Source: Adineta ricciae
Lineage: Eukaryota > Rotifera > Eurotatoria > Adinetida > Adinetidae
Direction of reading: 5' to 3'
Length of the DNA: 64,000 bases
Assembly: GCA_905250025.1 (NCBI GenBank)
Contig: CAJNOJ010000025.1
Coordinates: 463,632 to 527,631, forward strand
In this document: in pieces, positions 38,122 to 50,500 of the stretch
How the letters are laid out: each line of letters begins with the position of its first letter
How positions within the stretch are numbered: the first letter of the stretch is position 1
Notes under the pieces: model-generated
The model's database searches: none
What the model was told of the DNA's origin: nothing
The model's input: only the letters and a program-made list of their open reading frames with translations
Program-made: the position numbers and the translations under genes

Positions 38122-38682
38122 TTTTCATCAAATAAACACATAAAGATCTGGATACATGCGACAGTTTAGCTTTTATCAACGACTTGATAACAAAACGACG
38201 ATTCTTTTTACTTTAATTTTGGTTGAATACCACAGATAAGCTTATTTTGGTTTTACATGTTGGGCTGTCTTTATTTGCCTTTTCTTTTTAGTCTACTATC
38301 AACTTACTTCATGAAAAAAACGACATCTTGCTTAACTTGCATTCACGAGCAAGAAGAGCTCTATGTTTTTCTCTTGCCATTGATCGTTTGAGATGAAGTC
38401 CTTGATAGTCAAGAACAACATATCATCGTGAGAATGTTTATCTGCGATGTTGTTGTTAACCTTCGATGATCTTTCAATAACATTTCAGCAAAGCAGCGCG
38501 ACCGTATCGACTCTTCTCATTAGAAATTCTCATAAAAAAGCATAACAAAACAAAATTCTTTTCGAGTTAATAAAGAAATAATTTTCCTACAAAAAAATGA
38601 ACGAACAAACTGTTTTGATACTACTAGAAAACACACACACACACACGCATTCTTGCTGAGATAACGCATATTTCGTAGAAGA
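38122..38682. other. spacer between IF-annexin start and STARD7-like end (second copy)
   Basis: Counterpart of 25490-26056. The CA microsatellite near 38630-38646 is a purer (AC)n here than in the first copy, where it is interrupted by G. The small open frame of the first copy is not conserved. No gene is seen. Confidence 0.4.
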
Positions 38683-40018
38683 TCAATCAGATACATCGTC
38701 AAAATAACGACATTGAGGCAGTGAATCAATGCTGAGATATTCTTTAGCTAGACAGATAAGAAATCAACAGGAATAATGTCGTATTTCAATGAAAATGTCT
38801 TACATTTCGGAAGTTTCTTTGCTGCTACATGTAGTTTCTCTACAAAACTTGGAATTCCTAAACGAAACCAACGGAAGCAATGGATTTTAGACATCGATTA
38901 GATTTTACCACTCTGCGCTATGTATGAATAAGTCGACGTTGGCATAGAAGCTTTGGCATCCTCATGATAAGTTAACAAAAACTTCATTCCTTTCTAGAAA
39001 ACATACAGAGAACGAATTCAAAGAGTAAATTTTCGTTTGTCTAACTTCATCGAGTTTGGTTTTCGATTGGATGATCATCGATGATTCGTATTTATTCACT
39101 CGAACACATTTCTTATCACTATGAACATCAGGATGATCGATTGAATGACATTTGATAATAATTTTCGGCGGGAAGTTCGCAGATGTATCCAAACAGTAAC
39201 GTCGGACGTAAAGGTAATCACGATGGTTAAATGGAAATGGAAATTTCTGTGTCCAATGAACGATATCGCTTTGCGAATTCTCATGTGTGTCAACTACCGA
39301 CAGGCGCAAAGCGTGATCATCCCATTTCATTCGATAGTCAAGATCGAGCTGAAGACAAAACGTAAATCTACATAGAAGATTCAGTCAGCAAAGGAAAACT
39401 TACTTACTTGTACTTGGAAGAATACTAATGCAGATATATCATTGAATGTGCCGAAAACTAAGTAGATAAACAAGTGATAATCGAGGATGATCGCGGATTT
39501 CGTCTTACTTTTGTATGAATACACTTGAAGATTATCATCATATTTACGAAATAGCATCAGATGATCTTTGCGGAGGAGTTTTTCCCAACCGAGCGATATC
39601 AGTATATCCTCGATTTGACCGTTCGTCATGTTTAGCAAATAATCATCGGAAGTGGCTTCTTGTCTAAATAAATCTCTTTCGTCAAGGAAAAGATTGGCGT
39701 TTTAACGTTCACTTACAATTCTCTATCGCTGACTCCGTCATTTTCCCATGAGAAAGCCGTCGCTGCAGCGGTCAAAGCTCCAATGACAGATGATGCGAAC
39801 AGAGTTGATTGTGAATGAGATTTGGATTGTGAATATTTCCATCGGTAATCATTATCATTCGTTTTCTTCGAGTTAATCCGCTCAATTTTACGATTATCAA
39901 TAAATAGTAGTGAACTAAGCGAAAGTTTATATCGATGTCGTTTACATTCGTTGCAAACGAACTTTATCGGCCATTTCTTCATCGATGTCGAACATCGAAG
40001 AAACCATTCAATCCACAT
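38683..40018 (-). CDS. STARD7: STARD7-like START-domain protein (copy in contig D)
   Basis: Second copy of the gene at 26057-27391 with the same start (MWIEWFLRCSTSMKKWPIKF), START-domain segments (VFGTFNDISALVFFQVQ, FPFPFNHRDYLYVRRYCLD) and ending (RYFDDVSD, stop 38683-38685). Differences are few and conservative, for example QSTVFASS/QSTLFASS and VETNENS/VDTHENS. The frame is intact. Confidence 0.86.
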
Positions 40019-40162
40019 TTGTCTTTTTCTAGAAAAAGAATCAACTTTTACTATGAAATATCCTTGTAAAAATAGCTCAATCGATTACAAACAAAACAAA
40101 TTCAATAATATTATTTCATTACTCTTCACACACATTGCAAAACCGACAGAAAAAAAAAATGA

Positions 40163-42579
40163 TCAAAATCGAACTTTCTCTTTCAAGATTAATTCGTAGA
40201 TATCTGATGTTAATTTCTCGTACGTTTGTTTTTGCTGATTTAAGTAATAGATGTCTTCGGTAATTCGATTCAGATCATAGCCTTCTTCTTGGAAGACAGC
40301 TTTCTTCACTTTGAATGTTCCAGTCAATTCGATATGTTTTGTCAAACGTATAAAACATGGCCGCGCATACGAAGGTAAACCTTGCTTTTTCAGCTCATTC
40401 GCTACGGTTGACATATTGATTGGCGATGAAGGATCATCAAGAATCACAGCCATGCCAGCTTTGCCTTCGCATTCTATACGAAATGGCATAAAACGAGATT
40501 TTCGGATTGCTCGTATCGAGTCAAACGAACAAACCTGGAATGGACACTCCGAAAACCACGACGTCGTTTCGTTTGAGAATAGTCATAAGAATATTTTCCA
40601 CTTCCACAGTTGAAACATTCTCACCTTTCCATCGAAATGTATCACCGGTTCGATCACAAAAGTAAAAATATCCATATTTATCTGCATAAATCACATCACC
40701 TAATCGGAAAACGAAGGTTGTCGATTCGAAATCGAAATCATTTCACTCTTACCAGTGTTAAATACTTGATCACCGATTTTGCAAACATTATCAATAATCT
40801 TTCGATTTGTACCTGAGGGATTATTCACATAACCATCGAAAGCATTGAACACACTCTTTTTTATCAGTCCTACTAGTAAACCACGTTCTCCTGCATTACA
40901 CGGAATGCATAGTTTCGTTTTTTCATCACGCAATGGTTCCATTGTTTCCGGATCGAATCGAATAAGAAACGAACCAAGAATACGAGGAACGATGATGGAA
41001 GAAAATCCACAAGCACCAGGATATGAATCAAGATTAACTATCAAAACAACAAACTAATACACGAATATTTCATTTTCAAAGAGAGAAACTTACAAAAATA
41101 AGCATTACTCTCCGTTGCACCATAGAATTCATGAATATTTTTTATGTTGAAGCGTTTAGAAAACGGCATCCATAAATTTTGTCGAAGACCATTTCCCGAA
41201 CAGAATTTAATCGAATGTTTCTGATCAAATTCACTCGGCGGTTGAGCAAGTAAAAATCGACATAATTCACCAACATAGGTAAAGCCCTGACAAGTTAAAT
41301 TACAAATACCTATCAAACAGAAGAGCTTACAACTTACTGTACATCGATATTTGACACAATCTTTCCAGAAATTCGATGCAGAAAACTTCTTTCGTATTAC
41401 GGTTGTACAACCACCGACAAGACTAAATAATTGTCGAAAAAAGTCGTCCCTTACTCATTCGATGTTGATTTGTACATACCTGTAGGTGATACAAACCCAA
41501 CCACCTGTACAAAACAAACGAATTCTTTCCTATTCGTTGACCAAGAACAGAACTTACCAAGTGAATGGTAGAGTGGAAGTGTATTGTACATGATATCTGT
41601 GGGTTTGATACCTGTCGCAGTAAGAAAACCAAATGTACCGAGAAGAAATCTATGAACAAATCAAACGAAAACGAAGTTCTTCAAAAGTTTACGTTCAACT
41701 AACCGTGAATGTTTAATCACTGCTGCTTTGGGTAAACCAGTGGTACCCGACGTGAAAATATAGAAAACAGGATCTAATCAAAGCACAGTTCAATATTCAA
41801 TTCAATCAAACAAAGGTTATTGTTGGTTAGTATACGTTTTAAATCGTATGGAAGAGGCTTAGGTGGTTGGGTTGAACATACTTGCAATTGGTCATACAAT
41901 TGAGTTGTTTCAAAAGAAGTAGAGGTTTCATTTGTTGTTATTGATTCTTTTGGATCGAATAGATAAACTTTATTGATACGTAATTCGTTCAATTCATTTT
42001 CGATTTCTATATCAAATCAAGTTGAACATCGTTCATTCAGTTCGACCAATCATTTTACCTGAAAGTATGTGTGTTGATGTTATGACACTTTTGGCGTTCA
42101 CTGTACTTATGGAATGGATAAGTGGCTTTCCGCGAAGATTCGTATTGATGAGCGCAGTTATACAACCAATTTTACACATTCCCACCCAAACGCACGGATA
42201 CTCCAGTGAATTGTCTAAAATAAGTGCAATGATATCACCATGCTTGAAACCTTCTGCTGAGAAGAAGTTTGCCAATTGGTTTGTTAAATCTTCAATCTTA
42301 ATGGAGAGAAACTTAGAAACTAGTTGTCTTTGTTTTTCAACTAACTTGCTGAAACGAAAGAGATTTGTCATCAAGTATCAAACACGCTTTTGACTGATAC
42401 TGTTTGACATTGCTGCGGAATATTTCTATGAAGTCTCGTTTTCGAAAAACATTATACTTGAGTAAAAGATGATATTTGATCAAAGTGTACAAGCCCACAA
42501 GATCACGAGGTAGAGTCTTAATCACAATAAATACATATTCGAATATTCGTTGAATGAAAGACCAGATTTGATCAAACAT
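40163..42579 (-). CDS. SLC27A: SLC27 family fatty-acid transport protein / acyl-CoA synthetase (copy in contig D)
   Basis: Second copy of the gene at 27533-29953: same N-terminus ([20 protein letters not shown]), [34 protein letters not shown]-type motif and KEKVRF end. A one-base length difference near 40740 looks like a frameshift if the open frame is read straight through. It lies inside the small intron after VFNTG (GTAAGA donor), so the spliced protein is unaffected. A local change is [12 protein letters not shown] against GTFGFLCGTGIK. Confidence 0.86.
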
Positions 42580-43057
42580 CTAGAATAACAAGTCACAAGG
42601 TAAAGAAACATCGGAGAATTGTACGTAGTGACAAGATCATTTCTCAACTCGTACCCAGCGAGAGTAGTCAATGAGTAGATGTTTTTATATAAGTTGCATG
42701 GGAGCAAACGAACGTATCTCAAAGTCCGTACTTGATTTACTGAGAAAGAAAAGAAAAATTCTTTATTCTTCGAAAAAAAAACAAGAAAAAGAGCCAAAAA
42801 GAACGTACGAAACGTATGTTGATGATATATTCAGGGTCAAAGTACATCCACACACAATTCGAACCTTTTTTCAAAGTCGTAAAATACAGGCACAATGTGT
42901 GTTAATATGTTTACAGAGAAGAGAAAAATGAGAGCGAGAGGAAAAGAAAACGAACGAGAGAAAGAAAAAACAGAATGATAATCATAGTTCGAAGCAAAAG
43001 AGATAAGTTACACACAAAACATATAAAACACTGTTGTAACGTTTGATTTGCTTTCAT
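42580..43057. other. SLC27 promoter side and RNF111-like 3' UTR (second copy)
   Basis: Counterpart of 29954-30434, purine-rich on plus. A candidate minus-strand AATAAA (TTTATT) lies near 42760. No gene is seen. Confidence 0.35.
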
Positions 43058-45771
43058 CTAACAAACGTAATCGCCAAAATCTCCCCGAAAATCAATATCG
43101 ATACGACAGATTGGACATCGTTTACTTTGAGTTAACCATCTATCAACACATTCAATGTGAAATAGATGCATACACGGTAAACGACGAACATCATCATTAT
43201 GGTCGAATTCACATAGACATATAGTACATTTTTCGTCTGTTGATATCGTTCGTTTTTCATACTTATATGATAGTGTACGCGCATTAATATGTTCTTGATT
43301 TGCACCTATATTACCACCATTATTTAGGCCGTTTAATTGTTCTTCCATACGGAGTAATTCTTCGACGACATGTTCGGCACGTTCGCTGTTTAAGAACGGA
43401 TGATGATGGTGGTGGTGATGATGATGACTACGCAGAAGAAGTGGATTCCGAAATGGACGAAATAGTAAGGGTGTCGACGGCCATTGATTATTCTGTGAGG
43501 TCGTATTTATTGCCACGTGCATACTCGGATTAGTTGTGCCTAATGTCAAATTATATGTATTCGTCGATGATGATGGTGATGCAGCCGTTGCTGGTTGTAT
43601 TGTTAAATGAGCATGAATATTATTATTTGTTGTTGTTGCTGTTGTTGGATGAGTAAGAATAGCATGTAATTGTTGATTAGCAGTAAGGATGGTAGTTGTA
43701 GGTGAAGAAACGGATGGCGACGTTTGATGTTGAAATGAACTGAGTCGTTGTCGACGTAGTTCGGATGTTAGTTGTTGACGATACTGATGACGTAAGTGAG
43801 CAGGATTGTGATTGTGGTTATGATTATGATGATGATGATGAAAATGAAGATGTTGAACAGGTGGAGGTTGTGGAAGAGATGCGAGCGCAACTAAATCAAT
43901 CGAGTAAAGTAAAAATATATCTTGTTCCAAAAGTAAACTTACCGGCACTTGCAGCAGCAGCAGCGAGAGCGACGGTTTGTTGAGTCGTTGCTGTTAGCGT
44001 GGGAATAACATTGGGAGTTTGATTGGGAGGATAGACGATAAACGGTGATATAGATGTAGCTGAAGATGAATTGGATCCGTTGGATGGAGCGATGACTGTA
44101 GAAGTGTTTGGTGTACGATGAGAACATGAACACGATGAATTCGAAGGATTTGGTGTCGGTAGAGCATGTCTTCGAGAGGATAGAAGTTGTCGAGGAAAAG
44201 TTGAAGATACGGTTGGAGTTGTCGACAATGCTTGTGATTGTTGTTGTTGTTGTTGTTGTTGTTGATACTGTTGTTGATTCGCATAAAGTGCAGGATGATA
44301 CGAAATCGATCTGGACTGTTGTTGTTGTTGCTGTTGCTGGATAGATCGAAAGTGATTCATATGAGTAGTCACATTCGATGGTAATAATGAATCTTGTTTC
44401 GTTTGATCAACAATCATACTATTACTATTTGACAATAGCGCCGATGAAGATGGTCTTTGCCCGAATAAAGTATTTGGTGAGTCATCATCATCCTCATCGT
44501 CATCGTCGTCTTCGTCATCATCTTCATCGCTATCATCACTTGACTCTACACTCGTCGTAACTGTTGTTGTTTGTCGTCGCTGACTATCCATTCCATTTGC
44601 TTCATCATATAATGAAGCAGTTACAGCAGCAGCTATGCATGCCGCGGCAGTCGCGCGTGATGACGCCAAATCATTTGTTGTTGTCGATGCTGACGAAAGG
44701 ATTCGTCGCGTAGAATTACTAAATGCATCGTTATCATCATCATCTGAAGAACATTCTTGAACTTGTAATTGACGAGAAGATACNGTTGTTGTTTGTCGTC
44801 GCTGACTATCCATTCCATTTGCTTCATCATATAATGAAGCAGTTACAGCAGCAGCTATGCATGCCGCGGCAGTCGCGCGTGATGACGCCAAATCATTTGT
44901 TGTTGTCGATGCTGACGAAAGGATTCGTCGCGTAGAATTACTAAATGCATCATTATCATCATCATCTGAAGAACATTCTTGAACTTGTAATTGACGAGAA
45001 GATACTATAGATTGAAAGAAGAAAAAAAATTGATTGTGTTTCGTTTTTCTTTTGTTAAAAAACCTTAGTTTACCTGTTGATGATTGTATAGGACGAAATC
45101 GTTTCGGTAGACTACGACCATCGTTTATCGTTGAATTGGATGAAGAGAAATCATATTCGTTTGATATCGAACGCTTCTTACGATTATTTGTAGATGTTGA
45201 GGATGCTATTGAATTTGATGTTGACGAATTATTACAAAGATTTTCGTAGTAATTACGAATAAGTGTATTACTATTTGAGACGATCGAAGCTGCTGTAGTA
45301 ACAGTCGTCGATTGTTGATCATTGGTCGGCAGTGACGAAGGAATTGTTGGAGTAAATTTATCGAGTAACGTCTTATAACGTGGTAAAGTTGTTGTTGTGG
45401 CTGCATTGGTCGCTGTTGACGATGATGGAGTTGACGAAGAAGGTGAATCTGTTGCAAAAGAAAAATGATTATTTATTTCAAAGAAGAAGAAACAGCAACA
45501 ACAAATCCTTACCACTGTATGTGTGCGTAGTAACAGCATAAGGCGTTGGTGGTCGACCGTTTCGAGATAGATCATTGTTATTTTGCGTAGTACCATTAGT
45601 AAGAAAATCATTTAATGTTGTAGGATTAACGTTTTGTTGATGGTGAATGAGAAGAGCGGCGGCTGCAGCAGCTGGTTCGACAGCAAGAAATTCAGCGAAT
45701 GCAGCATTCATTGCGGATGCGACTTCTTCGGGACTAACGATCGACGATTGATGTTGTTGTACGGCACTCAT
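43058..45771 (-). CDS. RNF111: Arkadia (RNF111/RNF165)-like RING-H2 E3 ubiquitin ligase, full gene with an assembly duplication inside
   Basis: Full counterpart of the cut copy at 30435-32099. Exon 1 (45771-45513) begins [20 protein letters not shown], with a poly-Ala run. Exon 2 (about 45449-45075) holds Ser/Thr-rich sequence and a basic [12 protein letters not shown] that could be a nuclear localisation signal. Exon 3 (about 45006-43942) holds the acidic block, poly-Gln and poly-Ala. The last exon, to stop at 43058, holds poly-His, the NRG-like segment and the RING-H2 ([20 protein letters not shown]). Exon 3 contains an N at 44784 flanked by two copies of the same 221 bases (44563-44783, 44785-45005). 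The apparent 70-residue repeat ([20 protein letters not shown]..) is a contig overlap and should be counted once. Confidence 0.86.
44563..44783 (+). repeat. Contig overlap, first member (contig D end)
   Basis: 221 bases within the third RNF111-like exon, repeated right after the N at 44784. The only difference I noticed is GCATCGTTATC against GCATCATTATC. Confidence 0.9.
44784..44784. other. Single-N contig join 4
   Basis: Lies within the RNF111-like exon 3, between two copies of the same 221 bases. Confidence 0.92.
44785..45005 (+). repeat. Contig overlap, second member (contig E start)
   Basis: Near-identical repeat of 44563-44783. It makes an in-frame duplication across the N and should be collapsed when reading the gene. 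Confidence 0.9.
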
Positions 45772-46122
45772 ACGTAGGTATAAGCGTATATCGATGTATG
45801 TGTATATGTGCCGACACTTTTATTTTTTATTGTTTTTTCTTGAAGAAAAAAAGATCGATTTAGAAATCGTTTGAAATCAATAAAAAAAACAACAAGGATA
45901 TTTCAATCTTTGTGGTTTTTTTTCTGCCTTCAAATATATATATATATTCTCTTGTCTTGTTTACTGCATTCAGAAATATACGACGAACGATTCACTCAAT
46001 CCTTAGCCTTGTTGCTCGATTTTCTCGTCCAGTACAAAATATAACGACAACGTTCGCTTGCTTGGTTGCTTGCCCTCGTTACTATTGCTGCTTCTCTTTT
46101 TCTTTTTTTTCTTTTTTTCTTT

Positions 46123-46345
46123 TCTTTCGCTCGTCGCCCGTTGCTCGGAGAATAAGAGAGTGCATAGCAAGCACACTAGCGCGCGCGCGTGTGCACATAC
46201 TCGCCCTCGCGCTCGCGATAACAAATGTTTTTCTTCGATGTACTATGCATCGATGTGTGTGTGTGTGTGTTGTTCATCTCTGAAATCTATTTCTCGACCG
46301 TCGTTGTGTAGCTTCGTTCTTTCTCTCCTTTTTCTTTTCCTCTCT
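46123..46345 (+). repeat. Contig overlap, first member (contig E end)
   Basis: 223 bases upstream of the RNF111-like start. They are repeated at 46347-46567 with length differences in the GC/GT dinucleotide runs only. Confidence 0.88.
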
Positions 46346-46346
46346 N
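46346..46346. other. Single-N contig join 5
   Basis: Lies in the RNF111-like upstream region, between two copies of the same roughly 222 bases. Confidence 0.92.
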
Positions 46347-46567
46347 TCTTTCGCTCGTCGCCCGTTGCTCGGAGAATAAGAGAGTGCATAGCAAGCACAC
46401 TAGCGCGCGTGTGTGCACATACTCGCCCTCGCGCTCGCGATAACAAATGTTTTTCTTCGATGTACTATGCATCGATGTGTGTGTGTGTGTGTTGTTCATC
46501 TCTGAAATCTATTTCTCGACCGTCGTTGTGTAGCTTCGTTCTTTCTCTCCTTTTTCTTTTCCTCTCT
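46347..46567 (+). repeat. Contig overlap, second member (contig F start)
   Basis: Second copy of 46123-46345, starting immediately after the N at 46346. CTAGCGCGCGTGTGTGCAC here replaces a longer GC run in the first member. Confidence 0.88.
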
Positions 46568-47064
46568 GTCTCCGCCTTCCCCCATTTCTGTGCCTTTCTC
46601 GTATGCACATACGCTCGAGAACAATTTTGACAAAAAAAAATTGGAGAAGAAACACGAGTGAGAAAAAGAAAGAGGCCATATGGTGCCGGGACCCTTTTTT
46701 TTTTTCTCTAAAATAGGTACGAACACTTCGTTCGGTTGAAGAGAGAACAAGTGCAAGCAATAGAAAGAAAAGAGAAGCAACTGTAATGAACATACTATCA
46801 TAATTTTACTATTTTGTTCGATCTATACGAAGGACATACTTGTAAAAAGTGCTGCATGATAAGAAAACCAAGAAGTAGCGTGAAGTTTTCTCGAGAAACT
46901 CTGTACTGATCAACAGTGTCATGATGACGGTAGTCTAAGTGCAAAAAGAAAACGATCAATAGACGAATAGATAGATATTTGGTACAGAATATGTAAAGAA
47001 GAGGCAAGGCAAGAAAAAGAGCAGGGATAAACGACTGATGAGGAGAACAACCTTTTTATAACGT

Positions 47065-47085
47065 ACACACACACACACACACACA
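47065..47085 (+). repeat. (AC)n microsatellite
   Basis: About ten AC units. It is complementary to the (GT)n run at 47189-47210, about 100 bases to the right. Confidence 0.9.
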
Positions 47086-47188
47086 TTCGGCTCGAGCACG
47101 CATAGCCATGAATGTCGAATGCGCCGCAAGTAGAGACGACGACCGTCGAGCAAATCATGAATGATGAAGGGAACGAGGATGTATGTAT

Positions 47189-47210
47189 GTGTGTGTGTGT
47201 GTGTGTGTGT
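47189..47210 (+). repeat. (GT)n microsatellite
   Basis: Eleven GT units, which can pair with the (AC)n run at 47065-47085 if transcribed or single-stranded. Confidence 0.9.
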
Positions 47211-47548
47211 TTGTCACAAGGAGAGAAGAAGAGAAGAAAACGAGAAAAAAAGACGTGCAAGGAAGATTTTGGAGACGTGTACACCGTGAGAGAATCATAC
47301 ATCAATATATTTCTCATTACGGTTTCTTTTTTCAAACAATTTTTTGTCTATTCAAACACGCATTATCAATAAATGAAAACACTGAGAAAAAGATCGTATC
47401 AAAACGTTTTTCTTCTATTTCTCTTTTACTTTTAGGTTTCTATAAACGAGATTAGAAAGAAAAAACAACACAAACAAAAGAACAAAAAGAAAAATGAACA
47501 ATTAAATTAATAGAAAATTTTTCTCTCGCCTTTGAAGTTGTCAATACA

Positions 47549-50500
47549 TTAATTTCTTCGTCGTTGCTGATGTTGTTGTTGTTGTTGAGGGTTTTCGAGA
47601 CTTTCGTGGTACTGTTGAATGATTTTACTCGATATATCGGATCGGACTGGACAGTATCGAGTATATTCCATCGAAAATTCTCCTTTACCTTGTGTATGTG
47701 AACGAATATCCGTCGAAAATCCAAACATGTCATTCAATGGAATCTATCAACGATAATGAACATTCCCGTTTGCTTTTCAAAGACAAAATTCGTTTTACTT
47801 CAGCTAGCATTGTAAACCAATCTTCACGTGGTTCAATTCCGGATATGATACCAAAACGTTTGACAACTAAGGAGGTGACAGCGCTTTGAAATTCCAGCGG
47901 AGCGTTGATTTCCACTAGCATAACCGGTTCAATCAACTGCCATTGACCGTGATCTTGCGCTAGATTGAAAAGAATAAATCAGTCGTTCGAATCGGTCAGC
48001 TTACTTTGTCTTATGGCTCCTTCGGCAGCTAACATAAATGCAAGTTCATTCGAATCAACAATATGATTATCCCCTAAATATACATAATCAAATATAATTG
48101 AAAACTAGATTCCTTTCTCGTACCATCTAATAGACGAAATTTGACACCACTAATTTTGTTTCCACTTAGAGAACCTTTTTCATAAGCACGAGCCAATCCC
48201 TACAAGAAGTAGAGCATAACAGTGGCAACGTTGTTTATTACATGAGAACTTCAAATGCAAAACCTTTTTAATTGCAGGGATAAACTGCGACGGTACATTT
48301 GTTCCGGATGTTTCGTCAGAAAATTCTAGAAAGAAAGGAAAAAAGAACGTTTGAAGTTACATACTGAAAAACACTTTTGAATACGTACCAACTGTGGCGA
48401 ATTTATCGGGTGATAATGGCTGAAAGGAAATACAATAAAGATGAACGACTGTAGGCTAGTTACGAGGAATTTACTTCGAGAATGCCAATAACGCGACCAT
48501 ATTGACCTGCACCGCCGGATTGTTTCTTGTGAAGATAGTCAAATCTATGGGGAAGAATAAAATAGATGAGCATGATGTAGTTTTATTCTTCTTACTTGAT
48601 AGGAGCAGCGAGACATTCTCGGAAAGAAACTTTTGGTTTACCCATTTGAATTTTGACGCCATATTCACGTTGAATACGCTACAGAAAGCGAAAAGTTCAT
48701 TAATTATCTTCAATATAAATATGTACTTGTGCGTAAATATCTAATTGTAATTCTCCCATGCCCATAGCGATTGATTCTTTGTTATCTTCATCATAAACAA
48801 TACGGAATGTCGGATCCTCTCGTGTGAATCTTTAGAGAAAAAGAATAATTAGTGAAAAACTTCGATGTCTTCGATGAATTCTATGTACCGAGCTAAAGCC
48901 GAGGCAAATTTTTCGACATCGTTTGTTGATAAACACTTGATGGACATAGAAATAACTGGATCAGGCACAAAAATTGATTCCTATTTGAAATGTAAGGATA
49001 TTTTGTCATTTTCATTAGTTTCATGTACGCACCATACTGATCCGATAAGCTTTATCATTGACAAAAGTGTCACCAGTACCACAATCAAGACCATAAAATG
49101 CGCAAATGTCACCTGCATAAGCTTCTTCGACTTCCTACAACGAATGAAATATTAGTGAGACATGAAGAATGAACAATTCATACTTCAGCTTTGTTCGAAT
49201 GCATACGAACGAGTTTTGATACTCGCGTTCGTTTCATTGTACGCATATTGTAAAGTGTATCACCACGTTTAACACCACCTTGATACACACGTACGTATGT
49301 TAATTGTGTTGCACTAGTATTTCGACCACCGGCCTATGTTCAAATTTGAGAGTATTGTTGTCTGTATGATTGCAAAGGTTTACTTCGATTTTAAAAGCAA
49401 AACCAACAAATGGTGCAGCAAACGAGCGCGTGGGATCGAGTTTGATCGTCTTCTTTTCTTTTCTATGCAATCAACGATTCAAATTTTAGAAGCAACAAAT
49501 CTATTCATTCAGTACCCTAGTTCGTCTAAGGCTATGTTTTCGACTTCAGCTGGATTTGGTAAATAACGATAAACATTGTCAAGTAGTGGTTGCACGCCTT
49601 TGTTTTTCAAAGCTGAGCCAACGAAAATCGGTTGAAATTTACGATTTATGACACAACGACGAATGGCATCCTTTTGAAGAAGAAATCGTGTTTGATTTGG
49701 AAGGATATCTATTGACATACATGGATTTGTTGTTCAGTCGGTTGTTCTTCGTTGAGAAACATTTCACCAAGTTCATCATCGACACCGGAGACCGTTTCTA
49801 TGATGACGAATAGGATAATAATCAACTCACGTCCATCTTATTCAAGGCGATTGGAAGAGTCACTTACCGATTAGATCACGTCGTCTATCTTCAGCTTCTT
49901 TTTTATACTCTTCAGGAATCTCTTCTATCGAGATTTCTTCGCTAGAATCATATGAACATCCATACGATAAGTATGATCCTGTGGAGATAATAATCGTACC
50001 CATGTGGACCATTAAAGTACATTGCTTTTCGTTCGATGAGATCGATAATACCTTTGAAGTTTCCTTCTAAGCCTATCGGGATTTGTACAAAAGCAGCATT
50101 GTGACCAAGTTTAGCTCTAAAATGAAAGCAAACCGATTCAAATCAACAGAGACAATGAAATAGCAAGTGTTTACTTCAACTGTCCCATAGCTCGAGTAGG
50201 ATTAGCATTCATACGATCGAGTTTATTGATAAAAGTAAGAAATGGTACTCGATATCGATTCAATTGCCTATTAACTGTCATAGTTTGTGACTGAACACCA
50301 CCCACACCGCAAACAACAAGCACAGCACCGTCAAGTACACGCAACGAACGTTCTACTTCAACAGTGAAATCAACATGGCCTAGAACGAATGAGTAGATCA
50401 TAATACGAACTAAAATCATAGATCATTGCTTTACCTGGCGTGTCGATAATATTTATATTATGACCTTTCCACTCAACGTAGGTCGCGGCCGATTGAATGG

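Larger units (their letters stand above)
32104..44720 (+). repeat. Duplicated block 2, second member (contig D)
   Basis: Colinear partner of 19476-32099. Contig D extends three bases further on the left and 63 bases further on the right (to 44783). Every gene frame stays open in both members. Confidence 0.92.
45772..47548. other. RNF111-like promoter side and GFM1 3' flank
   Basis: No gene is recognised. It holds CT-rich tracts, GC/GT runs (around 46170-46275 and their overlap copy 46400-46495), and an inverted pair of dinucleotide repeats near 47065-47210. Long open frames here, up to 190 residues, come from low-complexity sequence and cross the N at 46346. They are not called. The RNF111-like gene starts to the left and GFM1 ends to the right. 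Confidence 0.4.

Noticed and set aside
40700-41044. Frameshift breaking the second SLC27 copy
   Set aside because: The one-base difference lies inside a 54-nt intron with proper GT-AG ends; the spliced frame is intact.
46058-46630. A 190-residue plus-strand frame with internal repeats
   Set aside because: It crosses the N at 46346, consists of low-complexity CT/GT sequence, and its repeats are the contig overlap.
47161-47220. CRISPR-like or tandem repeat array
   Set aside because: Only a dinucleotide run; there are no spaced direct repeats, and the DNA is plainly animal nuclear.
46919-47335. A 138-residue minus frame with HTHTHTHIHT
   Set aside because: It is a translation of the GT/AC microsatellites with no conserved segment.
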